A DNA stretch of 62,813 bases from Candidatus Omnitrophota bacterium. Its GTDB lineage: Bacteria > Omnitrophota > Gorgyraeia > Aquiviventales > Aquiviventaceae. The position numbers were made by a program, and so were the translations under genes. Shown one piece after another: positions 35,086-43,261 of the stretch. Location of the stretch: contig JACQWM010000052.1 of assembly GCA_016209275.1 (NCBI GenBank), positions 1-62,813 on the forward strand, written 5' to 3'. Positions within the stretch are counted from its first letter, which is position 1; each line of letters begins with the position of its first letter. The notes under the pieces are model-generated. The model did no database searches. It had not been told where the DNA came from and worked only from the letters and a program-made list of their open reading frames with translations.

Positions 35086-36070
35086 TACCGTCCAACGAAT
35101 CCTCGTGATTGGCCCGTCGAACATCGGGGATGCGGTCTTAGCCGGCGAGGTCATCGCGCGCCTCCATGAACGTTTTCCCGCAGCGCACCTAACACTCGTG
35201 GTCGGCGCGCGCGCCGCGGCGCTGTTTCAGGATGACCCGCGCGTTCGCACGTTGGTTGACGCCGACGCGTTCAGCGGTTGGGCAGGGCGCGTGAAACTTG
35301 GGCTCGCGCTCTGGCGATTTCATCCGCAGATCGTCGTCGATCTGCGCCATACCGCGCTCCCGCTTTTTCTGACCCCGCTGACCGCTTGGCGGTATGTGCT
35401 GCCGCCTCCGCGCCGCATCGTCCACATGCGGGACCGGCATTTGTGGAAACTGCGCATTCAAGTGGCCGAGTGGCCGAGTGGCCGAGTGATTGAGGATCTT
35501 TTCCAATGTTCGCTGTGGTTCTCGGAGAAAGATAAAGCGCACATTGATAGTTTATGCAAACGATGGAGTATCAACGGGACGATGCCGCTGGTGATCATCT
35601 GTCCAGGGGCGCGCAGTCATATTAAACGCTGGACGGCTGAAGGATTTGCCCAGGTGGCCGATCGGCTCATGGCGGAGCAGCGCGCGGCGGTGATTCTTTC
35701 GGGAGAGCCGGCTGAACAATCGATTGTGGACGAGGTGCTGGCGGCGATGAAGCACAAAGCCCACAACGCGGTAGGCCTGACGACGGCGCGGCAGGCCGCC
35801 CTGCTCATGCAGCGCGCGCGGGTCGTGATCACCAACGATTCAGCGTCGCTCCATCTGGCCTCGGCCATCAACGCGCCGACGGTGGCGATGTTTGGGCCGA
35901 CCGATGAGCGCAAATACGGCCCCACCGCTTCGCAGCGCCGGACAGTCCGCCGGCGGCTCTTCTGCACCCCGTGCGAAGCAGCGCTCTGTCGCTTTCACCA
36001 CGAATGCATGCGATTCATTTCCCCGGATGAAGTCTATGAAGCAGCTCGCGACCTTCTGGCAAATGGCTAG
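35075..36070 (+). CDS. GT9 heptosyltransferase family protein
   Basis: 331-residue GT9 enzyme: RILVIGPSNIGDAVLAGEVIA, CPGARSHIKRW, ITNDSASLHLASAINAPTVAM and FGPTDERKYGPT. It may transfer heptose or another ADP-linked sugar to the core. The start at 35075 overlaps the preceding gene by 11 bp. A TGGCCGAG octamer repeat (35463-35486) is in frame and gives EWPSGRV within the N-terminal domain. Confidence 0.85.
   Translation: MSPDTVQRILVIGPSNIGDAVLAGEVIARLHERFPAAHLTLVVGARAAALFQDDPRVRTLVDADAFSGWAGRVKLGLALWRFHPQIVVDLRHTALPLFLTPLTAWRYVLPPPRRIVHMRDRHLWKLRIQVAEWPSGRVIEDLFQCSLWFSEKDKAHIDSLCKRWSINGTMPLVIICPGARSHIKRWTAEGFAQVADRLMAEQRAAVILSGEPAEQSIVDEVLAAMKHKAHNAVGLTTARQAALLMQRARVVITNDSASLHLASAINAPTVAMFGPTDERKYGPTASQRRTVRRRLFCTPCEAALCRFHHECMRFISPDEVYEAARDLLANG
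35463..35486. repeat. TGGCCGAG octamer, three copies, inside a GT9 coding region
   Basis: Three perfect tandem octamers lie in frame. Related to the TGGCCAAG words at 3292 and 9033. Confidence 0.85.
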
Positions 36071-37145
36071 CCTCCACCTTCCACCTTCCACCTTCCACCC
36101 GCGCCGGATTTTAGTGATCAGGCTCGATCGGATCGGCGACGTCGTGCTCTCCACGCCCGTGCTGCAAGCCCTCCGCCACCAGTATCCTCATGCCTTCATC
36201 GCCATGATGGTGCGCCCGGCGTGCAACGATGTGGTGCAGGGCAACCCCTATCTCAACGACGTGATGCTCTATGAGAAGGAGGGGCGGCATCGCGGCGCGT
36301 GGGCGACGATTCGGTTTGCCCTCAGGCTGCGCCAGGCGCAGTTTGATACGGCGATCGTGCTCCATCCGACCAACCGGTCTCATTGGATCGCGTGGCTGGC
36401 CGGGATTCCCGTGCGGATCGGCTACCGCCGAAAATGCGGCTGGTTGTTGACGCGCCGCATGCCGCATCGCAAGCACGAAGGGGAGCGGCACGAAGCCGTC
36501 TATACCTTAGAGCTGTTGCGTCTCTTAGGTATCACACCTCCCGAGCCGCACCCCGTCGTGCCGATTCACGCCGCATCGGCCTCGCGCGTCGAAGCCTTGC
36601 TTCGCAGCGCCGGCATCGCGGAGACCGATGCGCTCATCGCGGTGCATCCCTCAGCCAGTTGCCCCTCGAAGCGCTGGATGCCGCAGCGCTTCGCCGAGGT
36701 CGCGGATCGCCTCGCGGCAGACCACGGCGTGCGCATCTGCCTCATCGCGGGCTCCGAAGATGCGGCTCAGGCGGCGCTGGTAGAGCAGGTCCTGCAGTCG
36801 CCAGCCCTCAATTTCGCGGGACAGCTTTCGCTTGCCGAGCTGGCAGTACTCTTGCGGCGCTGCCGCTTGCTCATTTCCAATGATTCCGGGCCGGTGCATG
36901 TCGCCGCCGCGGTCGGCACGCCGGTGGTCGATATTTTCGGCCGCAACCAGCGCGGCCTCTCGCCCCGGCGCTGGGGCCCCCTCGGCGAGGGGCATGTCAT
37001 CCTCCATAAAGAGGTCGGCTGCGTCACCTGCCTGGCCCACAATTGCGACATCGAGTTTCTGTGCTTGACCTCATTGACCGTGGATGAGGTGTACCAGGCC
37101 GCCGTCTCAATTCTTTCGCGGGAAGCCCCAAAGAAGGTTCATTGA
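36063..37145 (+). CDS. GT9 heptosyltransferase family protein
   Basis: 360-residue GT9 enzyme: RRILVIRLDRIGDVVLSTPVLQAL (by its ends), AVHPSASCPSKRW, LISNDSGPVHVAAAVGTPVVDIFG (by its ends). The ATG at 36063 overlaps the upstream stop; the first 12 residues (ASLHLPPSTFHP) are encoded by the cttccac repeat. The RLDRIGD motif is shared with heptosyltransferase I/III-like proteins. Fourth GT9 module in the run. Confidence 0.87.
   Translation: MASLHLPPSTFHPRRILVIRLDRIGDVVLSTPVLQALRHQYPHAFIAMMVRPACNDVVQGNPYLNDVMLYEKEGRHRGAWATIRFALRLRQAQFDTAIVLHPTNRSHWIAWLAGIPVRIGYRRKCGWLLTRRMPHRKHEGERHEAVYTLELLRLLGITPPEPHPVVPIHAASASRVEALLRSAGIAETDALIAVHPSASCPSKRWMPQRFAEVADRLAADHGVRICLIAGSEDAAQAALVEQVLQSPALNFAGQLSLAELAVLLRRCRLLISNDSGPVHVAAAVGTPVVDIFGRNQRGLSPRRWGPLGEGHVILHKEVGCVTCLAHNCDIEFLCLTSLTVDEVYQAAVSILSREAPKKVH
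36071..36098. repeat. CTTCCAC heptamer, four copies, at a GT9 gene start
   Basis: cctccac followed by three perfect cttccac words, in frame with the GT9 start. Confidence 0.9.
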
Positions 37146-37177
37146 CTTTCAGGAATATTCAAGATTAAATAGAATTC

Positions 37178-38374
37178 ATGCGTTCCCAAGTCGCCGCTCG
37201 CCTCATCCTCATCCTGAGTCTCATCGGCCTGGGCCTCGCCGGCTACCTCTACTACATCCATCTGGGTTTGCTCCGCGGCGAGCTGCTGGGGGGCGCGGTC
37301 TGCAGCGGCGCGGGGCAGTTCAATTGTCATGCCGTCACCGCCGGCCCGTGGGGATCGTTCCTCGGCATCCCCTTGGCCCTCTGGGGCGCGCTCGCCTACG
37401 TGGCGTTCGCCGGCCTGGCCCTCCTCGCCCATCAATCCGAGGAGTGGGCAGGGCACGCCCTGGCCGCCATCGCGCTGCTGGCACTGTTGGCGGTGGCGGT
37501 GGATGTGGCACTCTTCGGCCTCATGGCGTTCGTCATTCGTTTCTATTGCCTCTTTTGTCTCTTGACGTATGCCGTGAATCTGTTGATCCTCATCGCGTCG
37601 GCCCAGGCGCTTGGACGGCCATGGCTTCGCGTCTTCGCCTCGGCCGGTCAGGCGATCGGAGCGCTCATGCCCGCCCGCGCGCGCCCTCAGGCCGCGCTGT
37701 TTTGGGGCCTCATGGCGGTGGCCGCGCTGGGGCTGGCGGGCATCCATGCGTCCAACGAATTCATCACGCGCGGTCCCGCCGGCGCGATGCGCAAACAGCT
37801 GCAGGACTATATCGCTCGGCAGCCGGCCCGCGGGATCGTCGCGCTCGATCATGATCCGATGCAAGGCCCGGCGAATGCCCCCATCCAAATGGTCGAGTTC
37901 AGCGATTTCATGTGCCCGGCCTGCCAGCGGGCCTCGAAGCTGAATCCCGTCTTGTTAGCCGGCCACCATCGGGACATTGCGTTCGTGTTCAAGAATTATC
38001 CGCTGGACACGGCCTGCAACAGCCATGTGCAAAGCAGCCCGCATCCAGGCGCGTGCCAGCTGGCGGCGGCCGGCGAATGCGCCCACGCGCAGGGTAAGTT
38101 TTGGCCGCTGCATGACGTGATCTTCGAGAAGGGCCACGACTACAAGGCCACGGCGCTCGATGACGACGCGCGCCGCGTCGGGCTGGATGTCGAGCGTTTT
38201 CGCGCGTGCATGGCCTCAGGCGAGGGGCTGGAGGCCGTCAAGCGCGACATCGAGGAAGGCGCTGCGAGGCAGGTGATGAGCACGCCGACGTATATCGTCA
38301 ATGGCGTTCCCGTCACCGGAGGATTCAATCCGGTGATGTTTGAGGAATTTCTCTCGGTGCTGCGCGAGCGATGA
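37178..38374 (+). CDS. VKOR-DsbA fusion disulfide-forming protein
   Basis: The 398-residue protein joins a vitamin K epoxide reductase-like membrane domain (about residues 8-190: loop Cys pair CSGAGQFNC and active-site YCLFCLLTY between membrane helices) to a periplasmic thioredoxin-fold DsbA-like domain (about 215-398: FSDFMCPACQRAS with CPAC, and the cis-Pro segment STPTYIVNG). The design implies self-contained oxidation: quinone to VKOR to DsbA to substrate. It follows the LPS cluster with a 32-bp gap and overlaps the PilZ gene (ATGA). Confidence 0.9.
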   Translation: MRSQVAARLILILSLIGLGLAGYLYYIHLGLLRGELLGGAVCSGAGQFNCHAVTAGPWGSFLGIPLALWGALAYVAFAGLALLAHQSEEWAGHALAAIALLALLAVAVDVALFGLMAFVIRFYCLFCLLTYAVNLLILIASAQALGRPWLRVFASAGQAIGALMPARARPQAALFWGLMAVAALGLAGIHASNEFITRGPAGAMRKQLQDYIARQPARGIVALDHDPMQGPANAPIQMVEFSDFMCPACQRASKLNPVLLAGHHRDIAFVFKNYPLDTACNSHVQSSPHPGACQLAAAGECAHAQGKFWPLHDVIFEKGHDYKATALDDDARRVGLDVERFRACMASGEGLEAVKRDIEEGAARQVMSTPTYIVNGVPVTGGFNPVMFEEFLSVLRER

Positions 38375-38952
38375 CGACTGCGCTGCTGCAAGAGCGCCGG
38401 CGGGCTCCCCGCCTCCACAGCGGATCCGTTGAGGTAGCCGTGCGGTCCGCCGACCGTTCGCTGCCGGCGGAAACGGTGAATGTCAGCGAGGGAGGGTTGT
38501 GCGTCCGCCTGCAAGAGCTGCTGGAGATCCGATCCCTCATCCACCTGCACCTTGGCGGTGTGGAGTGCGCGGGACGGGTGGCGTGGGTGATCCAACGGCT
38601 GGATTTGCGCCCTGCTCCCCCATTCATGTTTGATGTCGGTGTGGAGTTCATCGACCCGCCGAGGCTGCTGCGGCGTTGGCTCGCCGAGCGCTTCCCCAGC
38701 CATCCGGCAGCCTCCGCCGTCAAGGCGGGGGGGGAGAACGCGAAGGGGGGGCTTCAGCCATGGGTCTTCAGCGGCCGAACCTACATGCCGTCGATGCAAC
38801 GGGCCAGCCGCCGCCCGCAGCCGTGGCACCTGGTGGTCGCCATCGACGGATCGCCGTGTTTCAGCGGCCATTATGCGTCTGAGCGGCAAGCCCTGGCGGC
38901 GTGGGCGGCATTTAAGCGAGCGCACGCCAAACGCGGAGGACCGATCGGATGA
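38371..38952 (+). CDS. PilZ domain protein
   Basis: Residues ~8-105 read as a PilZ domain: the RRAPRL c-di-GMP-binding arginine patch (ERRRAPRLHSG), VNVSEGGLCVRL corresponding to the D/N-x-S-x-x-G motif, and a later GVEFIDPP. The C-terminal ~85 residues have no recognised fold. It can bind c-di-GMP if the family rule holds. The start overlaps the VKOR-DsbA stop, and its end overlaps the ACT gene. Confidence 0.8.
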   Translation: MTTALLQERRRAPRLHSGSVEVAVRSADRSLPAETVNVSEGGLCVRLQELLEIRSLIHLHLGGVECAGRVAWVIQRLDLRPAPPFMFDVGVEFIDPPRLLRRWLAERFPSHPAASAVKAGGENAKGGLQPWVFSGRTYMPSMQRASRRPQPWHLVVAIDGSPCFSGHYASERQALAAWAAFKRAHAKRGGPIG

Positions 38953-39338
38953 GGATCGACACTCAGCTTGCGGTCTTTCTCGAAAACCGCCCCGGAATGC
39001 TGGCACGGGTGTGCGAGGCCTTGGCCAAGGCTCGCGTCAACATCAACGCGCTCTCCGTCTTGGACACCGTCGACCACGCCGTGATCCGCATGGTGGTGGA
39101 CAAACCCAAGGAGGCCGAGCGCGTCCTGCAGCAGCTGCCGGCGATGGTCCAGGTGCGTGATGTCGTCTTCCTCGATGTGCCCAACGAAGTGGGCGCGCTG
39201 GCCCGCATCTCCCAGCGGCTGGCGGAAGCCGGCATCAATCTGGAATACGCCTACTGCGTCGGTTCCACCTCCGGCAGCCCCGGCGGCCTCGTGCTGCGCA
39301 CCAACGATCTCGAAGGCACCATTAACGCCCTCAGCTAA
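38949..39338 (+). CDS. Tandem ACT domain protein
   Basis: 129 residues forming two ACT repeats: TQLAVFLENRPGMLARVCEALA and later FLDVPNEVGALARISQRLAEAGINL (by its ends). Stand-alone double-ACT proteins usually sense amino acids; the ligand here is unknown. It overlaps the PilZ gene by 4 bp. There is a 24-bp gap to the oxidoreductase. Confidence 0.85.
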   Translation: MRIDTQLAVFLENRPGMLARVCEALAKARVNINALSVLDTVDHAVIRMVVDKPKEAERVLQQLPAMVQVRDVVFLDVPNEVGALARISQRLAEAGINLEYAYCVGSTSGSPGGLVLRTNDLEGTINALS

Positions 39339-39362
39339 CCTGAGGGGACAATCTCCAGTTGG

Positions 39363-40391
39363 ATGAAGGCGGTTATCTTTAAGCAGCATGGGGAACCGGA
39401 GGTGCTGGAATACACCGACGCGCCGGATCCCGTCCCCCAACCCGGTGAACTCCTCCTCCGCGTCAAGGCCTGCTCGATTAACCACCTGGATCTGTGGATC
39501 CGGCAGGGCATTCCCGCCTATCGCATGGCGCTACCGCATATCTTAGGCTCCGATGTTTCCGGGGTGGTGGAGCGCGTGACCGACGGGGTGACACACGTCA
39601 AGCCCGGGGATGCCATCGTGCTGGCCCCGGGCTTAAGCTGCGGTCAATGCGATCCCTGCCGGCAAGGCCTCGACAACGTCTGCGTCTCCTTTGGTATCCG
39701 GGGGGCAGCCACCGACGGAGGATATGCCGAGTTGGTCACCGCGAAGACCTCCGATGCGTTGCCCCTGCCGAGAGGGCTGTCGTTTGAAGACGCGGCCGCC
39801 TATCCGCTCGTGTTTCTAGCCGCCTGGCACATGCTAGTGGGGCGCGCGAAGCTGACCGCCGGCGAGCGCGTGCTGATCCATGCCGCGGGCAGCGGTATCG
39901 GCCATGCCGCCATTCAAATCGCGAAACATCTCTCGGCGACGGTGTATGCCACGGTAGGGTCCGATGAGAAAATCGACAAGGCGCGCGCCGTGGGAGCGGA
40001 TGCCGTGATCAATTATCAGCGCGAATCCGTTGAGGAACGCGTCAAGGCGCTGACCGGCGGTGAAGGCGTGCACGTGGTCTTCGAGCACGTCGGCCCGCAG
40101 ACGTGGGAGGCCAGCCTCCGCGTGCTGGCGAAAGGCGGCCGGCTCGTCACGTGCGGGGCCACCACCGGCCCCACCGTGCCGCTTGATCTGCGCTATGTCT
40201 TTTCTCGGCAACTCTCGATCTTCGGCTCCATGATGGGGACGCGGGCTGAACTGCAGCAGGTGACCCAGCTGATCGAACAAGGCGCTCTTCGACCGATCAT
40301 CGATACGGTCTTTCCGCTCCGCAATGCCCGACAAGCCCATGAACGCCTGTTGCGCCGCACCGTCTTTGGAAAACTCGTGTTAGTGCCTTAA
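39363..40391 (+). CDS. Zinc-binding medium-chain dehydrogenase / quinone oxidoreductase
   Basis: 342-residue MDR-family protein. The GroES-like domain has HILGSDVSGVVERV and a structural zinc lobe (CGQCDPCRQGLDNVC); the Rossmann half has IHAAGSGIGHAAIQIAKHL. The substrate is not evident; similar proteins reduce quinones or alkenals. It ends just before the riboswitch. Confidence 0.85.
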   Translation: MKAVIFKQHGEPEVLEYTDAPDPVPQPGELLLRVKACSINHLDLWIRQGIPAYRMALPHILGSDVSGVVERVTDGVTHVKPGDAIVLAPGLSCGQCDPCRQGLDNVCVSFGIRGAATDGGYAELVTAKTSDALPLPRGLSFEDAAAYPLVFLAAWHMLVGRAKLTAGERVLIHAAGSGIGHAAIQIAKHLSATVYATVGSDEKIDKARAVGADAVINYQRESVEERVKALTGGEGVHVVFEHVGPQTWEASLRVLAKGGRLVTCGATTGPTVPLDLRYVFSRQLSIFGSMMGTRAELQQVTQLIEQGALRPIIDTVFPLRNARQAHERLLRRTVFGKLVLVP

Positions 40392-40396
40392 TTGAT

Positions 40397-40425
40397 TTGT
40401 TTTCCCCTCTCAGATTGGGCATACT
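40397..40425 (+). promoter_or_regulatory. Possible promoter for the riboswitch operon
   Basis: TTGTTT (40397-40402) and CATACT (40420-40425) with 17-bp spacing precede the riboswitch. Only moderate matches to consensus. Confidence 0.4.
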
Positions 40426-40430
40426 CATAT

Positions 40431-40449
40431 GGTGCCTGAAAGAGGCACC
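40431..40449 (+). repeat. Hairpin overlapping the riboswitch P1 strand
   Basis: ggtgcct (40431-40437) pairs with aggcacc (40443-40449), sharing two bases with the 5' strand of P1. It could be an alternative fold competing with the aptamer, or simply an upstream stem. Confidence 0.5.
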
Positions 40450-40528
40450 ACCGAAAAGAGCAAACCTCGCGAAAGCGGGGGACGCAAAGCTACCGGCCCT
40501 GAACCTTGGGCAGCGGGGTTACCGGTGG
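40448..40528 (+). promoter_or_regulatory. GEMM-I cyclic dinucleotide riboswitch (A at specificity position 20)
   Basis: The aptamer shows the GEMM-I core: P1 ccaccg/cggtgg (40448-40453 with 40523-40528), GAAAAGAGCAAACC, a P2 hairpin with GAAA tetraloop (cctcgcGAAAgcgggg), GGGACGCAAAGC, then the P3 arm with the tetraloop receptor and GCGGGGTTACCGG. Aligned to the Vibrio Vc2 aptamer, the ligand-contacting base 20 is A (AAGAGCAAACC) where c-di-GMP sensors have G. A at this site is the reported hallmark of 3',3'-cGAMP-preferring GEMM-Ib riboswitches. Downstream are a hairpin and an intrinsic terminator, so control is probably by transcription termination. Confidence 0.88.
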
Positions 40529-40530
40529 AG

Positions 40531-40603
40531 TGATCCGCCAACATTGTTGGCGAAAGATCAACACTTGCGTACACGAGTCTCTTTTCAAGACTCGTGTTTT
40601 TTT
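40531..40603 (+). terminator. Riboswitch expression platform: hairpin plus intrinsic terminator
   Basis: A first hairpin spans 40531-40560 (outer tgatc/gatca, inner cgccaac/gttggcg). Then acacgagtct (40571-40580) pairs with agactcgtgt (40588-40597), followed by seven T residues to 40603. The terminator ends 17 bp before the first pilin-like start codon. Confidence 0.88.
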
Positions 40604-40620
40604 ATGGAGCAGCGATACCG

Positions 40621-41028
40621 ATGCGCCGCGGAATGACGTTTATCGAATTGCTGGTGGCGATCGTGGTGATGATCATCGCCGGCGTGTGGCTGCTCGGGGC
40701 GTATCACGCATCGCTTCAGCTGACCGAGGTGAGCCAGCAAACCAGCGTGGCCCTGAGCGACGCCAAAGATATCATGGAGCGGATCAAGAGCACCCCGTTT
40801 CTCGCGCTGAGTGCCAGTTTTCCTGACGGCGTGGCCGGCGGGGGCGCGCCGGATACCTATGGGGCCATCATCGGCGGGTATTCGCTCAGCGGGGAGCAGG
40901 TGACCGTGCGGCATCAGCCCTCTGCGGTCGCGGATCCGCGCGAGCTCATTGTCGACGTCAGTTGGACGAATAGCCATCGGGTCTACCGCGCTTCGCTCTC
41001 AACCGTCAGATCGCAAAGCGCAAGCTAG
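40621..41028 (+). CDS. Type IV pilin-like protein (PilV-type), first gene after the riboswitch
   Basis: 135 residues with a short leader MRRG and the class III cleavage motif G/MTFIELLVAIVVMI, i.e. Gly before the cut and Glu5 after it. The hydrophobic stalk helix is followed by a small globular part. Minor-pilin PilV/FimT-like by size. A GGAG lies ahead of ATG 40621; the longer open frame starts inside the terminator and is unlikely. Confidence 0.85.
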   Translation: MRRGMTFIELLVAIVVMIIAGVWLLGAYHASLQLTEVSQQTSVALSDAKDIMERIKSTPFLALSASFPDGVAGGGAPDTYGAIIGGYSLSGEQVTVRHQPSAVADPRELIVDVSWTNSHRVYRASLSTVRSQSAS

Positions 41029-41036
41029 GAGCCGCC

Positions 41037-41591
41037 ATGAGGCATCGACACGGCAACGGAGGCAATCGCGGCTTTACGCTTCTTGAAACGCTGCTGGCGG
41101 GCAGCCTGCTGCTGTCCGTCACGTTGATGGGGTTCCTCTGGCTGACCAATGCCATTGATCTGTGGTCGACCACCTCGCTGCAGAGCGCCGCGCGCTCGGA
41201 CGCGCAGCTGGCCATGAGCCGCATGGTCAACGAATTGCGGCAGGGGACGCGGACAGCCGCCGGCATCCCCCCCAACGCCGACATCATCGCCGCCGATCAT
41301 GTGCGGTTTTCTCTGCCGGCTGACAACGACGGAAACGGCAAGATTGTCGATGCCATCGGCGCCATCGAGTGGGGCATAGTACCCGTGGAGTATCAATGGG
41401 ATGCGGCCAGCCAGCAATTGCGCCGCGCGCAAGGGGCGCAAACACAGGTGCTGGCCTCTGGGGTTTCGAGTGTCGCGTTTGCGGCCGTCAATACAAGCGA
41501 GCTGCAGCTGACCCTCACTCTGCAGCGCCGGACGTCGCGAGGGCGGCAACTGTCGGCATCCGCCACCGAGATCGTCAAGCTGAGAAATTAA
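41037..41591 (+). CDS. Type IV pilin-like protein (PilW-type)
   Basis: 184 residues with leader MRHRHGNGGNRG and motif G/FTLLETLLAGSLLLSVTLM, then a beta-rich pilin body. The segment DAQLAMSRMVNELRQGTR is PilW-like. It follows the PilV-type gene by 8 bp and forms the second minor pilin of the first set. Confidence 0.85.
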   Translation: MRHRHGNGGNRGFTLLETLLAGSLLLSVTLMGFLWLTNAIDLWSTTSLQSAARSDAQLAMSRMVNELRQGTRTAAGIPPNADIIAADHVRFSLPADNDGNGKIVDAIGAIEWGIVPVEYQWDAASQQLRRAQGAQTQVLASGVSSVAFAAVNTSELQLTLTLQRRTSRGRQLSASATEIVKLRN

Positions 41592-41605
41592 CGCGGAGGA
41601 AGCGC

Positions 41606-43261
41606 ATGGATCGACGAGGCCAAGCCGTCTTGCTCGCCTACGTGACCATCGCCACGATCACCGTGCTGGGGGCCGCACTCCTCAACCAGAGTTTCACGGC
41701 CAGCCGCAACAGCGCGCATCACCGCTTGCAAGCCGAGACATTTTACTTGGCCGAAGGAGGGTTGGAAGACGCCCTGAGGCAATTCGCCCAAGGCATCGCC
41801 GACTTCACGATCGACGCCAACACGGCGCAGTATCCGGCCGCAGGCAGCGACCCGATCGCCACGGCGTTTACCGCCGGCGGCACCGCGGCCTCGAGGATCG
41901 CGCAGGCCGAAGCCGCGCCCCGCGCCATCGTCGCGCAGGATGGCATCACAGAATTTGTGAAGAACTACGAGGTGACGACGACGGCCGTCAATCCCTCCAA
42001 CCCCACGATTTCCGTCACGCTCCATCAAATCATCAGCCGGCGCCTGGTCTATACCTTTCAACACGCCATCTTCTATCACGACACGGACTTGGAGCTGCTG
42101 CCAGGACCCCCGATGACCGTGTGGGGGCGCGTGCATGGCAATGCGAACATCTACCTCGACTCGAATGCCGTCCTGACCCTGAACAGCGATTACCTGCACG
42201 CCGCAGGCCACCTCTACAACCAGCGGAAGGATGACGGCACGACGATGCCCGGGGAGATTAACATCAAGAAGATGGGAACGAATCCGCCGCAGTACGCCGC
42301 GATGAACGGTCTTGATAGCGATGTGCCGACGTGGAAGGATGATGCCACGAATCGCTGGCTGGGGACCGCCCAAACCTCCGCGCACGGAGTGACCAAGCTG
42401 TCGGTCCCGGTCGTCGGCTCCATCCAACCCGGCGGCTTTTACGACACCCGCGCCCAGGTGAAAATCGTCAATGACACGATCACCGATGCGGCCGGTACCC
42501 CGCTGGTCGTGCCGCCAGGCACCATCACGACGACGACGACGTTCAAAAACAACCGGGAAGGCAAGTTCATCAAGATGACGGAGGTCGACCTGAAAAGACT
42601 GGCAGGATATTTTGACTGCACCGGCCCTGGCGGCGTCCCGGACGGGATCTTAGATCCCCCCGAAACGCCTTGCAACCCCTATGAGAATCAGCTGCCAGGA
42701 AATGGCCTGCTCTACGCCACTCGTAATGATGCTCCAGCAGGCCAGCAGCCGGGCATTCGCCTCGTCAACGGCGGCGAAGTCTTCCGGGCGGATGGCCTGA
42801 CGGTGGTGTCCAACGATCCGGTGTACGTCAAAGGCGATTTCAACGCGGTGAATAAGAAGCCGGTGGCGGTCATCGGGGATGCGGTCAACCTGCTGTCGAA
42901 TAGCTGGAATGACGCGAACAGCACCCTGAACGTCAACAGCCGCGTGGCCTCCAATACGACGATCAACGCCGCCTTTATCGCCGGCAACGTGCCCACGCAG
43001 GGCGCGAACTACAGCGGCGGCTTGGAGAACTATCCGAGATTCCACGAGCATTGGAGCGGGAAAACGCTCTCCATCACCGGATCGTTCGTCGCTCTGTGGA
43101 ACAGCCAGATCGCCACCGGACGATGGGTCTACGGCAATCCCCAGTACACGGCGCCGAATCGCTCCTGGGGGTATGACGCGTCATTTTCCGACGGGACTCG
43201 GCTGCCGCCCTTCTCGCCGTATTCCGTCCAGATCACGAGAGGAGCGTGGTGGAAAGAATGA
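41606..43261 (+). CDS. Large PilX-like pilus assembly protein (551 aa)
   Basis: Starts at ATG 41606 after GCGGAGGA. The N-terminus MDRRGQAVLLAYVTIATITVLGAALL (by its ends) is a membrane helix lacking the classic FTLxE motif but typical of PilX-type and DUF4900-like proteins; FYLAEGGLEDALR is the conserved follow-up. The rest (about residues 150-551) is beta-rich and Asn/Thr-rich with VWGRVHGNANIYLDSN, suggesting an extracellular domain. The long open frame upstream of 41606 overlaps the PilW gene and is not used. Confidence 0.75.
   Translation: MDRRGQAVLLAYVTIATITVLGAALLNQSFTASRNSAHHRLQAETFYLAEGGLEDALRQFAQGIADFTIDANTAQYPAAGSDPIATAFTAGGTAASRIAQAEAAPRAIVAQDGITEFVKNYEVTTTAVNPSNPTISVTLHQIISRRLVYTFQHAIFYHDTDLELLPGPPMTVWGRVHGNANIYLDSNAVLTLNSDYLHAAGHLYNQRKDDGTTMPGEINIKKMGTNPPQYAAMNGLDSDVPTWKDDATNRWLGTAQTSAHGVTKLSVPVVGSIQPGGFYDTRAQVKIVNDTITDAAGTPLVVPPGTITTTTTFKNNREGKFIKMTEVDLKRLAGYFDCTGPGGVPDGILDPPETPCNPYENQLPGNGLLYATRNDAPAGQQPGIRLVNGGEVFRADGLTVVSNDPVYVKGDFNAVNKKPVAVIGDAVNLLSNSWNDANSTLNVNSRVASNTTINAAFIAGNVPTQGANYSGGLENYPRFHEHWSGKTLSITGSFVALWNSQIATGRWVYGNPQYTAPNRSWGYDASFSDGTRLPPFSPYSVQITRGAWWKE

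Noticed and set aside
40594-40620. Earlier start for the first pilin-like gene
   Set aside because: It would begin inside the terminator T-run; ATG 40621 gives the correct short leader MRRG.
41369-41605. Upstream extension of the PilX-like gene
   Set aside because: It overlaps the PilW gene in another frame; ATG 41606 has a GCGGAGGA site and a good membrane-helix start.
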